Assembly (NCBI GenBank): GCA_026724425.1
Contig: JAIUCV010000001.1
Location: 21,389,802-21,453,801, forward strand
Direction: 5' to 3'
DNA: 64,000 bases
Source: Erythrophleum ivorense
Lineage: Eukaryota > Streptophyta > Magnoliopsida > Fabales > Fabaceae
This document shows positions 24,909 through 37,280 of the stretch, piece by piece; the stretch's first letter is position 1; each line of letters starts with the position of its first letter. The notes below the pieces were generated by a model that saw only the letters and a list, made by a program, of their open reading frames with translations, was not told where the DNA came from and made no database searches. The position numbers and the translations under genes are program-made.

Positions 24909-25098
24909 GTATGGAAATTAGTAGTTTTTCATGCTCTTTCTCTTCCAAACCTCTTCTCCTCCATTGTCCTTTGTTTCCTATGATTAAAATGAAGTTTATA
25001 AATCTGTTTTAATAGGGAAATTGAGTGGAAAATTCGGATTTGAAGAGAAGAGCTCAAAGAACACAAGATTCAAGTGAGAAAAAGCAAGAAAACAAGGT
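24909..25098 (+). other. Splice-like signals in the A6 leader
   Basis: A donor-like AAG|GTATGG lies at 24909. A pyrimidine-rich tract and an acceptor-like TTTTAATAG| end at 25015. A second donor-like CAAG|GTAATT lies at 25097. The order and approximate spacing recur in A7 and A10, and in the rc of A8. Use of these sites is an inference from sequence only. Confidence 0.35.
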
Positions 25099-28000
25099 AA
25101 TTTCTCTTCCTATGATTGTCATCTTTGGTTCCCTTCTCCACCATTTCGCCTCACTTGAGAAAACCCCAGGAAGAGATGATTTTTAGGCATAACCAAGCAT
25201 GAATCTAAGGAAAAAGGGTGTGGGGATTAAGAATATGCAAAGGGAATTATCAAAAAACTATTAGATTTCAATATGCAAGTTCTAGGGTTTCAATTGCACC
25301 TTATAAAATCTGATTTTATATGATGATTCCTAGGTCTAATTAAGAGTTTAAATAAGTTCTTGAGACACCTAAGATGCTCCCCACCAGCTTCCTTCTTTAA
25401 GAAAACCAAGAGAACTCCAAGAAGGCCAAGGAAGCCTATAGTCTCGGCCAAAGAGGGTCCTTGTAGTGGGGGAGAGTTTTAAATTTTTCTAAGGTCATTC
25501 TTGAGTTATATTTGATGAATAAAAGTGAAGGGAGGCCTTGGAAAAAATTTAGAACTCATAGAAATTGATTTGGTGCCTTAGGTTCCATATTATGACCTAA
25601 AGAAGCAACATAGTGCTAGACCTTTTGTTTTAATGATGTGATGACTCCAAGAGGCTTACAAGGAGTCAAGAATTATATTTGAAAGGAAAGAATGAGGCCT
25701 AAAAGTCATTTAAGGGGTGTTGCTTCATTAGGTGCAAATATGAACCATAATGGGGGTTAGAAAGCCAACTAGTGTTTAAGCAAGTTGCATGGCCCTAGAA
25801 ATTATTTTATGAATCTAATTGGCTCCCATAAATTGTATTTAGGCCAAGAGAAACCTTCTCCACCAATTTGTGGATGTGTAGCCAAAAGAGGAGGCTTAAA
25901 TCCTAAAGGAAAAGTGTGTATTTGTATACAAGGTAGCTCTCTCCACCTTCTCTCATGCATGGATGTGTGGTTAGCTTGTTTTAGAATGTGTGTATATGTA
26001 TTTCCAAGTTATGAAAAGTATGCTAGCATGCCTTTATATGCCATGATTCTTGATGTCATGTTATGTTTCAAATGACTACATGATGATGCTTGTATGAGTT
26101 TGCTTGTGTGGAGAGGCCAAGAACTCTTCCCTTTGGTGAGGATAAGCCAAGAACCCTTGAGCGTGGTTGAAAAAAATTAAAGAATCTCCCAAAAGCAAAG
26201 TGAGCTCCCAAGAGTGTGGTTGAGTCCAGAATGCTCAAAGAATGGGTGAGGCAAGTCCAAAATCTATGAGGAGAAGTGTGAGGCCAATCTAAATACTTGG
26301 TGAGCTCTTGAATGATTTGTATGAGTTGTTCACATGCCAAGTTTGCTTTTAAAATGTCTATAGCTTTTATTTTCTCCATGCATGCATTTGTAAAGCTTAC
26401 TTTGCACATATTATGTATGATTGAATAAGAGATGAGCTACTGGGATTCTTTGAATCTTATTCCCTCCTCTTCAATAATCTAGCATGCTAGGTGGACTAAG
26501 TAACTATGGTGAAAGGAGCCAACATCAATGAAGAAGGAAGAGTGACAAGTTTATATCTAACTTTAGCCATTCTAGAACCATAATTGTGTTTTTTAATGTA
26601 TATCATGTTATATATGTATCATGAACCCTGAGACATGTGTAAATATACTATTATGTGATGTTTAGATGTATGAAAATGATATATGACTCATAGCAATTAT
26701 TTTAAGTATATAATACCAAAGTGTGTAATATGGAATCTTGATGAAAGTATGTACAAGTGTGAGTTGAATGGCTAAAATGAGATGTATGAGGGTTAGAACC
26801 AGTTGGGCAGCTCACACAAGTCTTAAATATACTTTTAGACATGCCCAAAAGGTGCCATAACCAAGGGAAGGCCATTTGGCAAATTTGATACCTCATATGG
26901 AGCTAAATTTGATCATAATGGAACCCTACATCACTTTTTGACCAACTGAGTTAGTCTTGATTTGAGATTTGGCATGTAATTAGATCTTATTGAGAGCTTT
27001 CTGGGAAGCAAAAGATCATAACTTTTAGAGGTCTACAGAATATTTGATAATTTTTCAAAGGTGGAAAAATTTATGTTTCTGGTTTGCTGCACTATTCTTT
27101 TGGTCCAAAATTTTGTTCTATCACACGAGGCTCAAATGATGTCCAATTGTCATGACATTTTATGCAGAGAAACTAGATAATCACAGAGACTTGTGACAAC
27201 TAGAATCACCTCATTTGGAGGTATAGAGAGGGAGATATGAATTTTTGAAATTTCTGTCCAGTATAGTAATCTTACCCTACCAGAAGTATTGTTCCATTGA
27301 ATTCTGAGGTCTGGGCTTGATGAATTGATCTAGAGATATTTTTTCTCTCTCTAGTTAACATCCACAGATTTTCATATTGGTATCATTTACATGGATTGGA
27401 TTTTTTTTAGAATTAATTGGACATTTTCAAAGTTTTCTGCAGAATTCTGTGATAGTTCCAAAATTCAATCGGACCTTTGGACCATTTTAGATGTCAAAGT
27501 CCTCTGTGATGAATTCTATAATTTGGACACATTTTTAGTGTGAATTAGATATCCTAAGATTTCCATAATGACTAAGATTGCATGATTTCAATTTTTATAT
27601 ATTTAGTTATGATTTTCCAAAAGTTTGGTTAGAAAATAGAGCAAATATGACCAAAATTAAATAAGCTCATTTCATGCTTCATTTCGGTTTCCATGGGTTG
27701 TGGGCATGATTTTATGATGCAAATGAGTTGTAAGGATGTATTTAAATGTGAGGATGCATAGCATGAGTCCACACGGTCCATGTGACATTGATTGAATTTT
27801 TTAAGTATGACGCAATACAAATAAACCCATTATCTTCATCGCCTCTTTTATGTGCTCTCATGGAAATGATGATGTGAAGCTTATGAATATCATGAAATGA
27901 GCTAGAACTTATGGTATTATATTTATGCTTTTAGACTTGCCCAAAAGGTATCAAACCCAAGGAAAATTATTTGGATATTTTGGTACCCTATGTGGAGCTA

Positions 28001-29465
28001 AAATTGACCATAAGGGAACCTTATGTCACTTTTTGTCCAAATGAACTCTTATTGGTTTGAGATTTGGCATGCAATTAGATATTATTAAGAGATTTTTGAG
28101 AAGCTAAAGAACATAATTTTTGGAGGTCTACAGAATATTTAATAAATTTTCAAAATTGGCAAATTTTTTGGTTTTGGTTATGTCACTGTTCATACTAGTC
28201 TGAAAATGAAATCTGTCACATAAGGCTCAAATGATGTCCAATTGTCACAAAATTTTATATAAACAAACTATACATTCCTAATGACTTGTGATAATTGAAA
28301 GCACCTCATTTCGAGGTCTAGAGAGAGAGATATGAATTTTTAAAAAAATCTATCCAGTATCAGGAACTTCATCCAACCTCAGTTATTGTTTGATTGGATT
28401 TCAAGCTCTGTGCGTGCCTGAGCTAGTCTGGAGTTATTTTTTACCTCTATCTAATATCTATAGCTTTCTAGATTATTATCATTTGCATGTATTGGATTTT
28501 TTTGGAATTAAGTGGACATTTTTGAAGTTTACTGTAGAAATCTATGATAGCACCATTGGGTAGTTTGACCTCTGGACTATTTTGGATGTCAAACGTCCTC
28601 TATGATGGATTTTATGATTTGGACATATTTTTAGTGTGAAGTAGATGTCTGTATCTTTTCAGAATGGTCAAGAATGCATGATTTCAATTTTTCTAGAATT
28701 AGTTATGAATTTTTAAACTTTGGTTAGAAAAGAGCCAAATTCTAGCTAAAAATAAACATGAGTATTTTGAGCTTTCCTTTGAATTGCATGAGTTGTAGGC
28801 CACTTTTGATGATGTAAATGAGTTGTATTCATGTAATTAAATATAATAATATGTTGTATGAGTTCATACATTGTAACATCTGGTTCTTTAAAAATAAGAG
28901 AAAATGTGAGAAACATAACGTACAGTTTCTCCGTCAATGAATGAAACTCACTAGATATAAAAGTAAGTCCCCCAAGATGATGTAGTTAAAGTCCCAAAAC
29001 ATTTAAGAAGCATTCTGGACTCCTAAAAATGAGAATCCCAAGCTTAGACAGAAAGAAAAATTGAGCTAAAATGAAGAAACAAATTCTTACAAAAAACTTA
29101 CGAAATGTAATGACATTTTTGTAATTTTGAGCAACTTTTGGAATTCACGCATGAGGGCTTTTTAAATCAAATTTTTTAGTTCTTTGGGGTTCTCAGAGGC
29201 CCTAAAAATCATGGAAAGCCTTGGGACAATTAAAACCCCTCCGGTGGATGTTTTCCAATGTCAGTGTACCTGAACTTTGACGAATTCTCTTGGGAAGGTT
29301 TTAACTCCGATTTGAGTGATTCCAAAAGAATTTTACTAAATTAGGAACCTAAATTTCATAATGGAAAATACAGTAGTAAAAAATGAGCTAAAATGAAGGA
29401 AAAATGAAAATGTCAAGAACGACGAGTAAAATGGGGATTTTTGAAAAGTGTAACTTACTCCCACC

Positions 29466-29474
29466 TATATATAT
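29466..29474 (+). promoter_or_regulatory. Candidate TATA box of A7
   Basis: TATATATAT in 'cccacctatatatatgatgc', about 595 bp into the LTR. Confidence 0.6.
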
Positions 29475-31500
29475 GATGCACCCTTCTTCTTCCTTCATTA
29501 TGCACGACCATGTTTTGCACAAAACCAGAGGAAAACCATAGGGGATGAGGTGCACAAGAGGAGGAAGAAAAGGAGGAAAAATTCAAGGTAGAAAGGTATG
29601 AAATTTTATGGTTTTTCATGCTCTTTCTCTTCCAAACCTATTCTCCTTCATTCTCCTTTGTTACCTTTGATTAAAATGAAGTTTATAAATCCATTTTAAG
29701 AGAGAAATTGAGAGGAAAATTCGGATTTGAAGAGAAGAGCTCAAAGAACACAAGATTCAAGTGAGAAAAAGCATGAAAACAAGATAATTTCTTCTTCTTT
29801 GGTTAATATCCCTTGCTACTCTTCTCCACCATTTCTCCCCACTTGAGAAGACCTAAGAGGATTTGATGTTTAGGTAGAACCAAGGGTGATTCTAAGGAAA
29901 AAGGGTGTGGAGATTAAGAATATGCAAAGGGAATTAATAAAAAAAAAATCATTAGATTTCAAGATGCAAGTTCTAGGGTTTCAATTGCACCTTGTAAAAT
30001 CTGATTTTGTATGATGATTCCTAGGCCTAAATAAGAATTTAAATGAGATCTTAAAATCCCTAAAAGACTCCCCATATGCTTCTTCCCTTGAGAAAATAAA
30101 GCAAACTTCAAGGAGCTCCATTTCCTCCATAGCCTCAGCCAAGCAAGAATGCCATAGCTAAGGAGAGTTTTAAATTTTTCTAAACCCATTCTTGAGTCAT
30201 ATATGATGAATGAAAATGAGGGAAGGCATTGGGAAAAAATTAGAACTCATGGAAAGTGAGTTGGTGCTTTGGGTTCCATATTATGACTTGAAGAAGCAAC
30301 ATATAGTTAGGCTCTTGGTTTTAATTGTGTGATGACTCCAAGAAGCTTAAAAGGAGTCAAGAATCATATTTGAAAGGAAAGAATGGAGCCTAGAATTTAT
30401 TTGAGGTTTGTTGTTTCATTAGGTGCATTTATGGACCATAATGAGGTTATAAGCCAAACTAGTGTCTAAGCCAATTATATAGCCTTAAAATTGAGTTCAT
30501 GAACCTAATTGGTTTCCATAAATTGTGTCTAGACCAAAAGAAACCATATCCATAAGTTTGTGTGTGTGTGGCCAAAACGAAGAGCTTGGATTCAAGAAGA
30601 AAAGTGTGTGATTATGTACAAGGTAGCTCTTTCCACCTTCTCTCATGCATGGATGTATGTTTAGCTCATCTTAGAATGTATGTATGTGTATTTTCAAGCT
30701 ATGAAAGGTAATGCTAGCATGATTTTATATACCATGATTTCATGATGACATATTATGTTTCATATGATATTTATGATGTGTGCTTGGGTTTGCTTGAGTG
30801 TGGTGAGGCCAAAAACCCTTAGCCATGGTGAGGATAAGCCAAGAACCCTTAAGATGGGTTAAGATAAAGCAAAGAGTCTCTCAAAAGTAAAGTGGGCTCC
30901 AAAGAGTATAGTTAAGTCCAAGAATACATTAAAAAATGGGTGAGGCAAATCCAATATCCACAAGAAATTGGGTGAGGCCAATCCACTTGCTTAGCAAGCC
31001 TTTATATGCTATGTATGACTTTCTCAAATGATAAAAATGCCTCTTGAATATTTGCACATGTCAACATGACCATACATGTATTTATGAGACTTGTTTACAT
31101 CCATTATGTATGATTGAATGGGAGATAAGCTATTGGGATCCTTTGAATCTTATCCCTTTCTCTCCAATGATCTAATATGCTAGGTGGACCAAGTGGACAT
31201 GGTAATGGAAGCCAACTACCTTGAAGAAGAGAGCTTGATAACCAAATGCATAGTTTTTGGTTCTTTAAGGCCATAATTATGTCAAATGATATCATCCAAT
31301 GATGTATATGGTCTATGACCTCTTAAAAATGTGTAATTATGATATTATGCCATGTATAAATGAGAGAACATGTTATGTAGCCACTAGAATGTGAATTGAG
31401 TATATGATAGCAAATTAGCTCCATGAATAGTTTAATAGAATTATGCACATGTGTGGATGAAATAGCGAAAATGAGATGCATAGAGTTTGGGACCATTTAG

Positions 31501-33243
31501 TGTAACACCACTATGCTACGGAACAAAATGCACCATTTCATATAAGCCACAAAAAGGCCAAATTCCATATTTCATTACTTTGGCTCTTTACACAGTTCAT
31601 ACATCACTTATACATATGTTTACATGTGCTCACATATTTACAACTCAAAAATAATAGGTGCATATTTATTTTGGCACCTCTTTACAACAAAGAACAAAAA
31701 CAACTACACAACTCCCTAAGCATACTCAACTAGGCTCCTTGGTGTGCACTTGGTTCTCCTTGAGCTCCACCTAAAATGTTAAAATGGGAGAGGGAGGGGG
31801 TGAGATTCAGGGAATCTCAATAACTCATACTCATTCAAGAAGTAATCAAGATATATAAACCAATCAAAGCATGCAAACAAGTCACAATGACACAACATAT
31901 GTATTTCATGCCATGATATCATATCCATGCTAAGAATAGGCTCTAGGGACTTTTGGATTGGCCTCACCCTTGGTTTAGGAACTTTTAGCTCCACCTCACC
32001 CGTCTCAAGGGACTTTCGGCACCACCTCACCCGAGCAATATCCACAATTCATATCATAAGCATATTGGTACCAATGCATCAAGGCAACATCAAATGGCAT
32101 GTCTCATCATACAAGCACATACACAAGCAAACAATGACCATTACACATCCAAGAATGCAACAAGAAAGAGTAGAGAGCTACCTTATCGGCTAACACAAGC
32201 CTTCCCTTTCAATTCCTCTTCTCCCTCCTTTGAGCCTAAGCACAACAAAGAGCATGGGATTATTCTCTCATAACTCAAATAAGTACTCACAAAGCTAAAG
32301 GGGTTTTTCATCGAAGCAAACCCCTACTACTCATGTAGGAAATTAGGGATTCTCTCTTTAGAATTCCACTCACTCTCCTTCCTCTCTCAAGCTCTCAAAA
32401 GGAAAGCAAAGAAGAAGAAATAAAGCTACATGAGTTCTACCCTTCCTCAAGAGTGGTTTTCCACTTTCTCTCTTCTGAACCAAACCCAAATCAACTCCTA
32501 AACCATAGAAAGAGAGGGCAAAAGGGAGAAGAATAACATGCTAAGGAGAAAAGCTATGGAAATCTCAATATTACTTACCTCTTTGCTTGTTCTCCTTCCT
32601 TCTCTAGGTCTCTCTCTCTCTCTCCATAGCCCTTTTCTCTCTCTTAGTCGAAGCTTAGGTCAGTTTAAAGAGGGGGGGAGCTGAACGTGGCTTAAAAAGG
32701 GAGTTTGGAAGCTTCTTTTGTGCACTTTGTTTCCATTTTTGCCCTTCCAGAATGGCATTTTTGGTTTGGCTTCATTTTAGCTCCTTTTTTAGAACAGTCT
32801 TTTCCATCATAAAATTAAGATTCCTAATTTAATAAAATGCCTTTGGAATCATTCAAATCGGAGCTAAAACCTTCCCGAACGAACCGGTCAAAGTTTAGGT
32901 CAACTAACATCGGAAAGAGTACACTAGAGGGGCTTTACCAATCCCGAGGCTTCGCATGGTTTTTGGGGGCTCTGAGAACCCTGGGCAACTCAAAATTTTC
33001 ATTTAAAAAGCCCTCTTAGGTGTTTTTCTAAAATTGCACTTATTTATGAAAATATCACTGGCTTTTCAGCAAATTTTTTGAATCACTCCAACCCTAGTTT
33101 TTGGGCAACTTAAGGCTCAAATCCTCATTTTCTATTATTTAAAATTTTATTCAAATTTTATTTGGCCTTGAATCACTCATCTCAGGGGACTTGCTTTTCA
33201 AACCGGCCCATTCCAGCAATTGTACAACATACCGGGCGTTACA
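31501..33243 (-). mobile_element. Mosaic LTR: family A-type U3 joined to a shortened family B body
   Basis: A 1743-bp reverse-oriented unit opening TGTAACACCACTATG and closing CCGGGCGTTACA, with flanks TTTAG (31496-31500) and TTTGG (33244-33248). Unbroken sister copies read 'accatttgggcagctcacac', so TTTGG is the original target. From the right end to about 32700 it follows a family A U3. From about 32690 leftward it follows family B (leader with 'gtcgaagcttaggtc', then the hairpin at 31802-31818). It stops at 'catagtg', where B1 continues for over 1.1 kb. The CTCGCTATAGCGAG array is absent. Confidence 0.85.
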
Positions 33244-35119
33244 TTTGGCAGCTTACACAAGTCTTAATTATGCTTTTGGACTTTCCCAAAAGGTGCCAAA
33301 CCCTAAGGAAAGCCATATGGTTACTTTGGTACCTTATATGGAGCCAAAATTAATCATAATGGAACCCTACGTCACTTTTTGGCCAAATGAGTTCTTCTTG
33401 ATTTGAGATTTGGCATGCAATTAGATCTTGTTGAGACCTTTTTAGAAAGATAAAGAACATAAATTTTGGAGGTCTACAGAATATTTGATGAATTTTCAAA
33501 GTTGACAAATTTTCTAATTTTGGTCTGCTACACTATTCATTTGGTTTGAAAATGAAATATGTCATACAGGCCTCAAATGATATCCAATTGCTATAAAATT
33601 TTGTACAGAAAAACTAAACATTCATAGTGACTCGTGCCAATAAGAAGCACCTCATTTGGATGTCTAAAGAGGGAGATATAAATTTTTGAACATTCTATCC
33701 AATATTAGGAGTTTTACCCGACCTCAGTTACTATTCCATTGAATTCTGAGGTCTGGGCTGCCTGAGCTAGTCTAGTGTTATTTTTTCCCTCTATCTAACA
33801 TCCACAAATTTCTAGATTGATATCATTTGCATGAATTGGATTTTTTTGAAATTAATTGGACATTTTCAAAGTTTGCTATAGAAATCTGTGACAGCATCAA
33901 TGGTAGTTTGACCTCTGGAAATTTTTGGATGTCAAACATCCTTTGTGATAGGTCTTATAGTCTGGACATATTTTTAATATGAAGTAGACATCCATAGATT
34001 TCCATAATGGCCAAGAATTTATGATTTTTATTTTTCTAAAATTAGTTATGAATTTCCAAACTTTGGTAAGAAAAGAGCCAAGTTCTGGCTGAAAATATAC
34101 ATGACTATTTTGAGCTTTCCTTTGAATTCCATAAGTTGTAGGCCACTTATGATGATTCAAATGAGTTGTATCCATGTAATTAAATATGGGAATGTGTTGT
34201 ATGAGCTCATACAGTCCATGTAACACTGAATGAAATTTTTATACACGATGCAATGCGAGAAAATGCATTATTTTAACTCCCCTTTCTTGCTCTTTCATGG
34301 AAATTATGAATGTGAAGCATGTGAATGTTGTTAAATGAGCTAGAGATTATAGTGTTACACACGGTCCACGTGATACTGAAGGAAATTTTTATACACGATG
34401 CAATACAATTATATACATTATTTTAATGAACTTTTCTTACTTACTTCATGGAATTGATGATGTGATGCATGAGAAAGCTATGGAATAAGCTAGAAATATA
34501 TGGTGTTACACCATTGATGCGAGAAGCATGGAGGAAGATCTCTTAGTGTCTTAGAAGCCTATATGAACTTTTAAACATCATAAAATATGGCTAGGATTCA
34601 TGGTAAAGTTCAAGGTGTAACTAAATCCCTATCTTGGAATATAATAGTTCTTAGTTAATTTCCTTTGCATATTCTTATTCTCCATACTCAATTTCCTAAG
34701 ATTCACCCTTGGTTCAACCCAAAATCCATGCCTTCTTGGAGTTCCCTAGGCTGGCCAAACCTAAAAGAAGAAGGGAATAAGAGATAGCTACCATGGAATG
34801 AAGATTTACCTTATTTTTCCTTGATTTCTTAGATGATTCTTCCCTTTCTTGGCCCCTTCTCCTCAAATCCAAATTTTCCACTTCTGTTTTACCCTCAAAA
34901 TAGATCCAAGAATATCAACAAAACCATAGGAAAGAAGGGAAGATGGAGGAAAATGAGTTTGTTAAAGAGGAAACATGAAAATCCATGAAAATGTATACCT
35001 TTCCTTAGCTTTCCTCCTTCCTTTCTCCTTCTCCTTATGTGCCTCAAACTCTAGCTCTCTTCTCTAGTTTAAGGTAGAAACAAAGTGAGCTAAATGAAGA
35101 AGGAGGTAGAGCATGTCCT

Positions 35120-35127
35120 TATATATA
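35120..35127 (-). promoter_or_regulatory. Candidate TATA box of A3
   Basis: TATATATA in 'ccttatatatagctagg', about 555 bp from the U3 end of A3. Confidence 0.55.
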
Positions 35128-35683
35128 GCTAGGCTAGGAAATAATTTTCAAAAATTCCAATTTTGTCCCTTTGTCTTGGCATTTTTGTTTCTGGTTCATT
35201 TTAGCTCCTTTTTTAGAACTGTCTTTTCCATCACAAAATTTAGGTCTTTAATTTAATAAAATCCCTTTGGAATCACTCAAATGGAAGCTAAAACCTTCCC
35301 AAATGAATCCATTAAAATTCAAGTTAACTGACGTTAGAAAACATATACCAGAGGGGTTTTAACTGTCCTGGGACTTCCCAAAATTTTTAGGGCCTCCGAG
35401 AACCCTGGGCAGCTCAAAATTTTTATTTGAAAAGCTCTCCTGTGAGAATTCTAAAATTTACTCAAAATTACAAAAATGCCATTATATTTCATCAATATTT
35501 CGTTAAAATTTGTTTCTTTATTCTAGCTCCATTTTTCTTTCCATCTGAGCCTAGGATTCTCATTTTTAAGAGCATAGAATGCTACTTACATTTTTTGGGA
35601 CTTTAACTAATTTATTTCAGGGGACTTGCTTTAAAAATGTATCCATTTCTATTGTTTTGACAAAAACTGGACATTACACCCCA

Positions 35684-36236
35684 AGCATAAAATATTTCAC
35701 AGAATAATAATGGTTGTTAAGGCATCTCATTCCTATGAGAAATATTACTGATCCATTGGCATTAGGTATAGTTCTTACAGAAAGCATATGCATCCCTAAA
35801 CAAGGTGGGCCAAAATAGTCTAAAAATTTAGAACCTTCCTAACAATACGCTGAGGACCAAAATGGACACCACATGCAAGTGTATGACAAAATTACAAAAT
35901 ATATGCAAACTCATGGTCAGGAACACATCTCTTAATAATTTGGTCACTACACATGTGCCACAAGTAAGGGTCATCCCAAACATAATATTTTGCCTCACTA
36001 TTAAGTTTATTAATTTGGTGCTTTTTAAAATAAGCAAACAGTTTAGAAGCAACTAAGAAATTTTCTATATCTACATACTAGGGATCTTTACCACGCAATG
36101 AGTACAACTGTTCATCTAGAAAACTATCCCTAATAGTAGATGAATCTGAAGAGTAAGGTATTCTACTCAAATGATCAGCCACAAGATTTTTTGCTCCACT
36201 TTTATCTCTAATTTCTATGTCAAATTCCTATAGGAG
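35684..36236 (-). pseudogene. Athila pol: end of RNase H, spacer and integrase zinc-binding region (degenerate)
   Basis: Minus-strand reading shows 'NLVADHLSRI' near 36180 (end of the RNase H domain), then a spacer, then 'AKYYVWDDPYLWHMCSDQIIKRCVPDHEF' near 35960 and 'FCHTLACGVHFGPQR', the start of the integrase His/Cys zinc-binding region. The two cysteines of the motif are hard to place in the frame-shifted text that follows. The reading ends 'FCEIFYAWG' at the A3 boundary and continues at 12440. Stops and shifts are frequent, so the piece cannot make protein. Confidence 0.8.
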
Positions 36237-37280
36237 TTACATCCACCTAATAAGTCCTGGTTTCATATTAGACTTCTTGAGTAGGAACTTTAAAGTTGCA
36301 TGATCATAATAAACAATAACATTATAACCAAGCAAATAAGAATGAAACTTATCTGAAGCAAAAAAAATAGCTAAAAGTTCCTTTTTAGTGGTTATATAAT
36401 TAGCTTGAGCCCTATCTAAGGTGCAGGATACATAAGAGATCACATGAGACTTCTTGTTTATCATTTGGGAAAGAATTGCACCCACAGCAAAGTTGGATGT
36501 ATCATACATCAATTCAAATGGAAACTCCCAAATAGGAGGTTGGATGATAGGTAAGGTGGTTAGCCTTCTCTTCAACTCATCAAAATTAAAATCTGAATCC
36601 TTTTGAAGAAGTCTATACAATGGTTAAGAAATCTTACTAAAGTCCTTAATGAATCACTTGTATAAACCTGCATGGCCAAGAAAAGAACACACTTCCAGCA
36701 CACAAGTAGGGTAAGGTAAAGAAGCAATTACATCTACTTTAGCTCTATCAACTTCAATGTCATTTTTAAATATCACATGGCCTAAAACAATTTCTTGCTC
36801 TACCATAAAATGACATTTTTCAAAATCTAAGACTAAATTTTTCTCAATACATTTTTCTAAAACCATTTTTGAACTCATCAAATAGTTATCAAAGGAGGTG
36901 CTACAAATAGTAAAGTCATCCATAAAAACCTCCATACAATGTTGAAAGAAATCAGAAAAGATGCTTATCATACACCATTAGAATGTACCTAGAGCATTAC
37001 AAAGTCTAAATGGCATCTGCTTATATGCAAAGGTACCAAATGGGCAGGTAAATGTAGTCTTTTCCTAGTCCTCTAGCATAATATGAATTTGAAAATAACC
37101 AAAAAAGCCATCTAAAAAACAATAATGATATTTGCTTGTTGATCTCTTTAACATTTGATCTAATAAAGGAAGAGGAAAATGGTCATTTCTAGTGGCCTTA
37201 CTTAAATTTTTGTAATCAATACAGCCTTTCTAACTCTTTTAAACTCTCGTAAGGATAAGCTCATTCTTCTTATTAGTCAC
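36237..37280 (-). pseudogene. Athila reverse transcriptase (C-terminal two thirds) and RNase H (degenerate)
   Basis: RT copies element RNA into DNA and RNase H removes the RNA. From right to left: 'TNKKNELILTRV' at the F junction, 'CIDYKNLSKATRNDHFPLP', 'YCFLDGFFGYFQIHI', 'FTCPFGTFAYKQMPF', then in frame 36971-36654 the catalytic 'EVFMDDFTI' and 'CSFLGHAGLYK'. Frame 36620-36237 holds RNase H with 'YDTSNFAVGAIL', 'TTKKELLAI' and 'YYDHATLKFLL', which keep the expected acidic residues. Several stops and at least one frame change lie between these parts. The N-terminal third of RT is at 39811-40085. Confidence 0.9.

Larger units (their letters stand above)
24188..27921 (+). mobile_element. Family A solo LTR copy A6, complete, nested in A5
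   Basis: A 3734-bp unit opening TGTAATATCCAGTTC and ending ATGGTATTATA, a decayed form of GGTGTTACA. The flanks are ATTAT (24183-24187) and TTTAT (27922-27926), a TSD with one mismatch. The unbroken phrase 'taattatgcttttgg' in A7 (near 33265) shows the empty site. It holds a TATA box at 24780-24788, splice-like signals near 24909, 25015 and 25097, and the usual long U5. There is no coding region. Confidence 0.87.
28872..34359 (+). mobile_element. Family A solo LTR copy A7, nested in A5, carries the mosaic LTR
   Basis: It opens TGTAACATCTGGTTC and ends ATAGTGTTACA. Without the inserted mosaic LTR it is about 3.74 kb. The A5 text rejoins across it ('gagttcata' to 'cggtccacgtga'), so the insertion is clear, but a full 5-bp TSD is not: the left flank is TACAT and the right is CACGG, with only CA(T/C) shared. 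The TATA box is at 29466-29474. Confidence 0.83.
21025..34510 (+). mobile_element. Family A solo LTR copy A5, nested in A3, itself multiply interrupted
   Basis: Plus-oriented copy opening TGTAACATCCGATT and closing ATGGTGTTACA. The flanks are CCTTT (21020-21024) and CCATT (34511-34515), a TSD with one mismatch. Pieces are 21025-24187 (with a MITE at 21690), 27922-28871 and 34360-34510. Without the insertions it is about 3.72 kb. Unlike its sisters it has no TATATATA at the expected promoter position near 21620, where it reads 'ctcccacacacttc'. No coding region was found. Confidence 0.85.
12441..35678 (-). mobile_element. Family A solo LTR copy A3 with nested insertions (23.2 kb)
   Basis: Reverse-oriented copy inserted in the Athila integrase. 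It opens TGTAACACTATATTC and closes CTGGACATTACA, with perfect TSD CCCCA at 12436-12440 and 35679-35683. Its own pieces are 12441-13554, 19849-21024 and 34511-35678, about 3.45 kb in total. The rest is A4 (with B1 inside) and A5 (with a Tourist-like MITE, A6, A7 and the mosaic LTR inside). No internal coding region was found. The Athila integrase reading rejoins across it, which independently confirms both boundaries. Confidence 0.9.

Noticed and set aside
25785..26075. Conserved 96-codon frame shared by A6 and A10 (57230-57517) as a real protein
   Set aside because: The similarity follows from shared repeat DNA. The rc of A8 and A4 is disrupted in this register, changes do not favour silent positions by eye, and no domain is recognised.
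28867..34364. Perfect TSD for A7
   Set aside because: Left TACAT and right CACGG share only CA(T/C). The insertion is supported by rejoining of A5, but a 5-bp duplication cannot be claimed.
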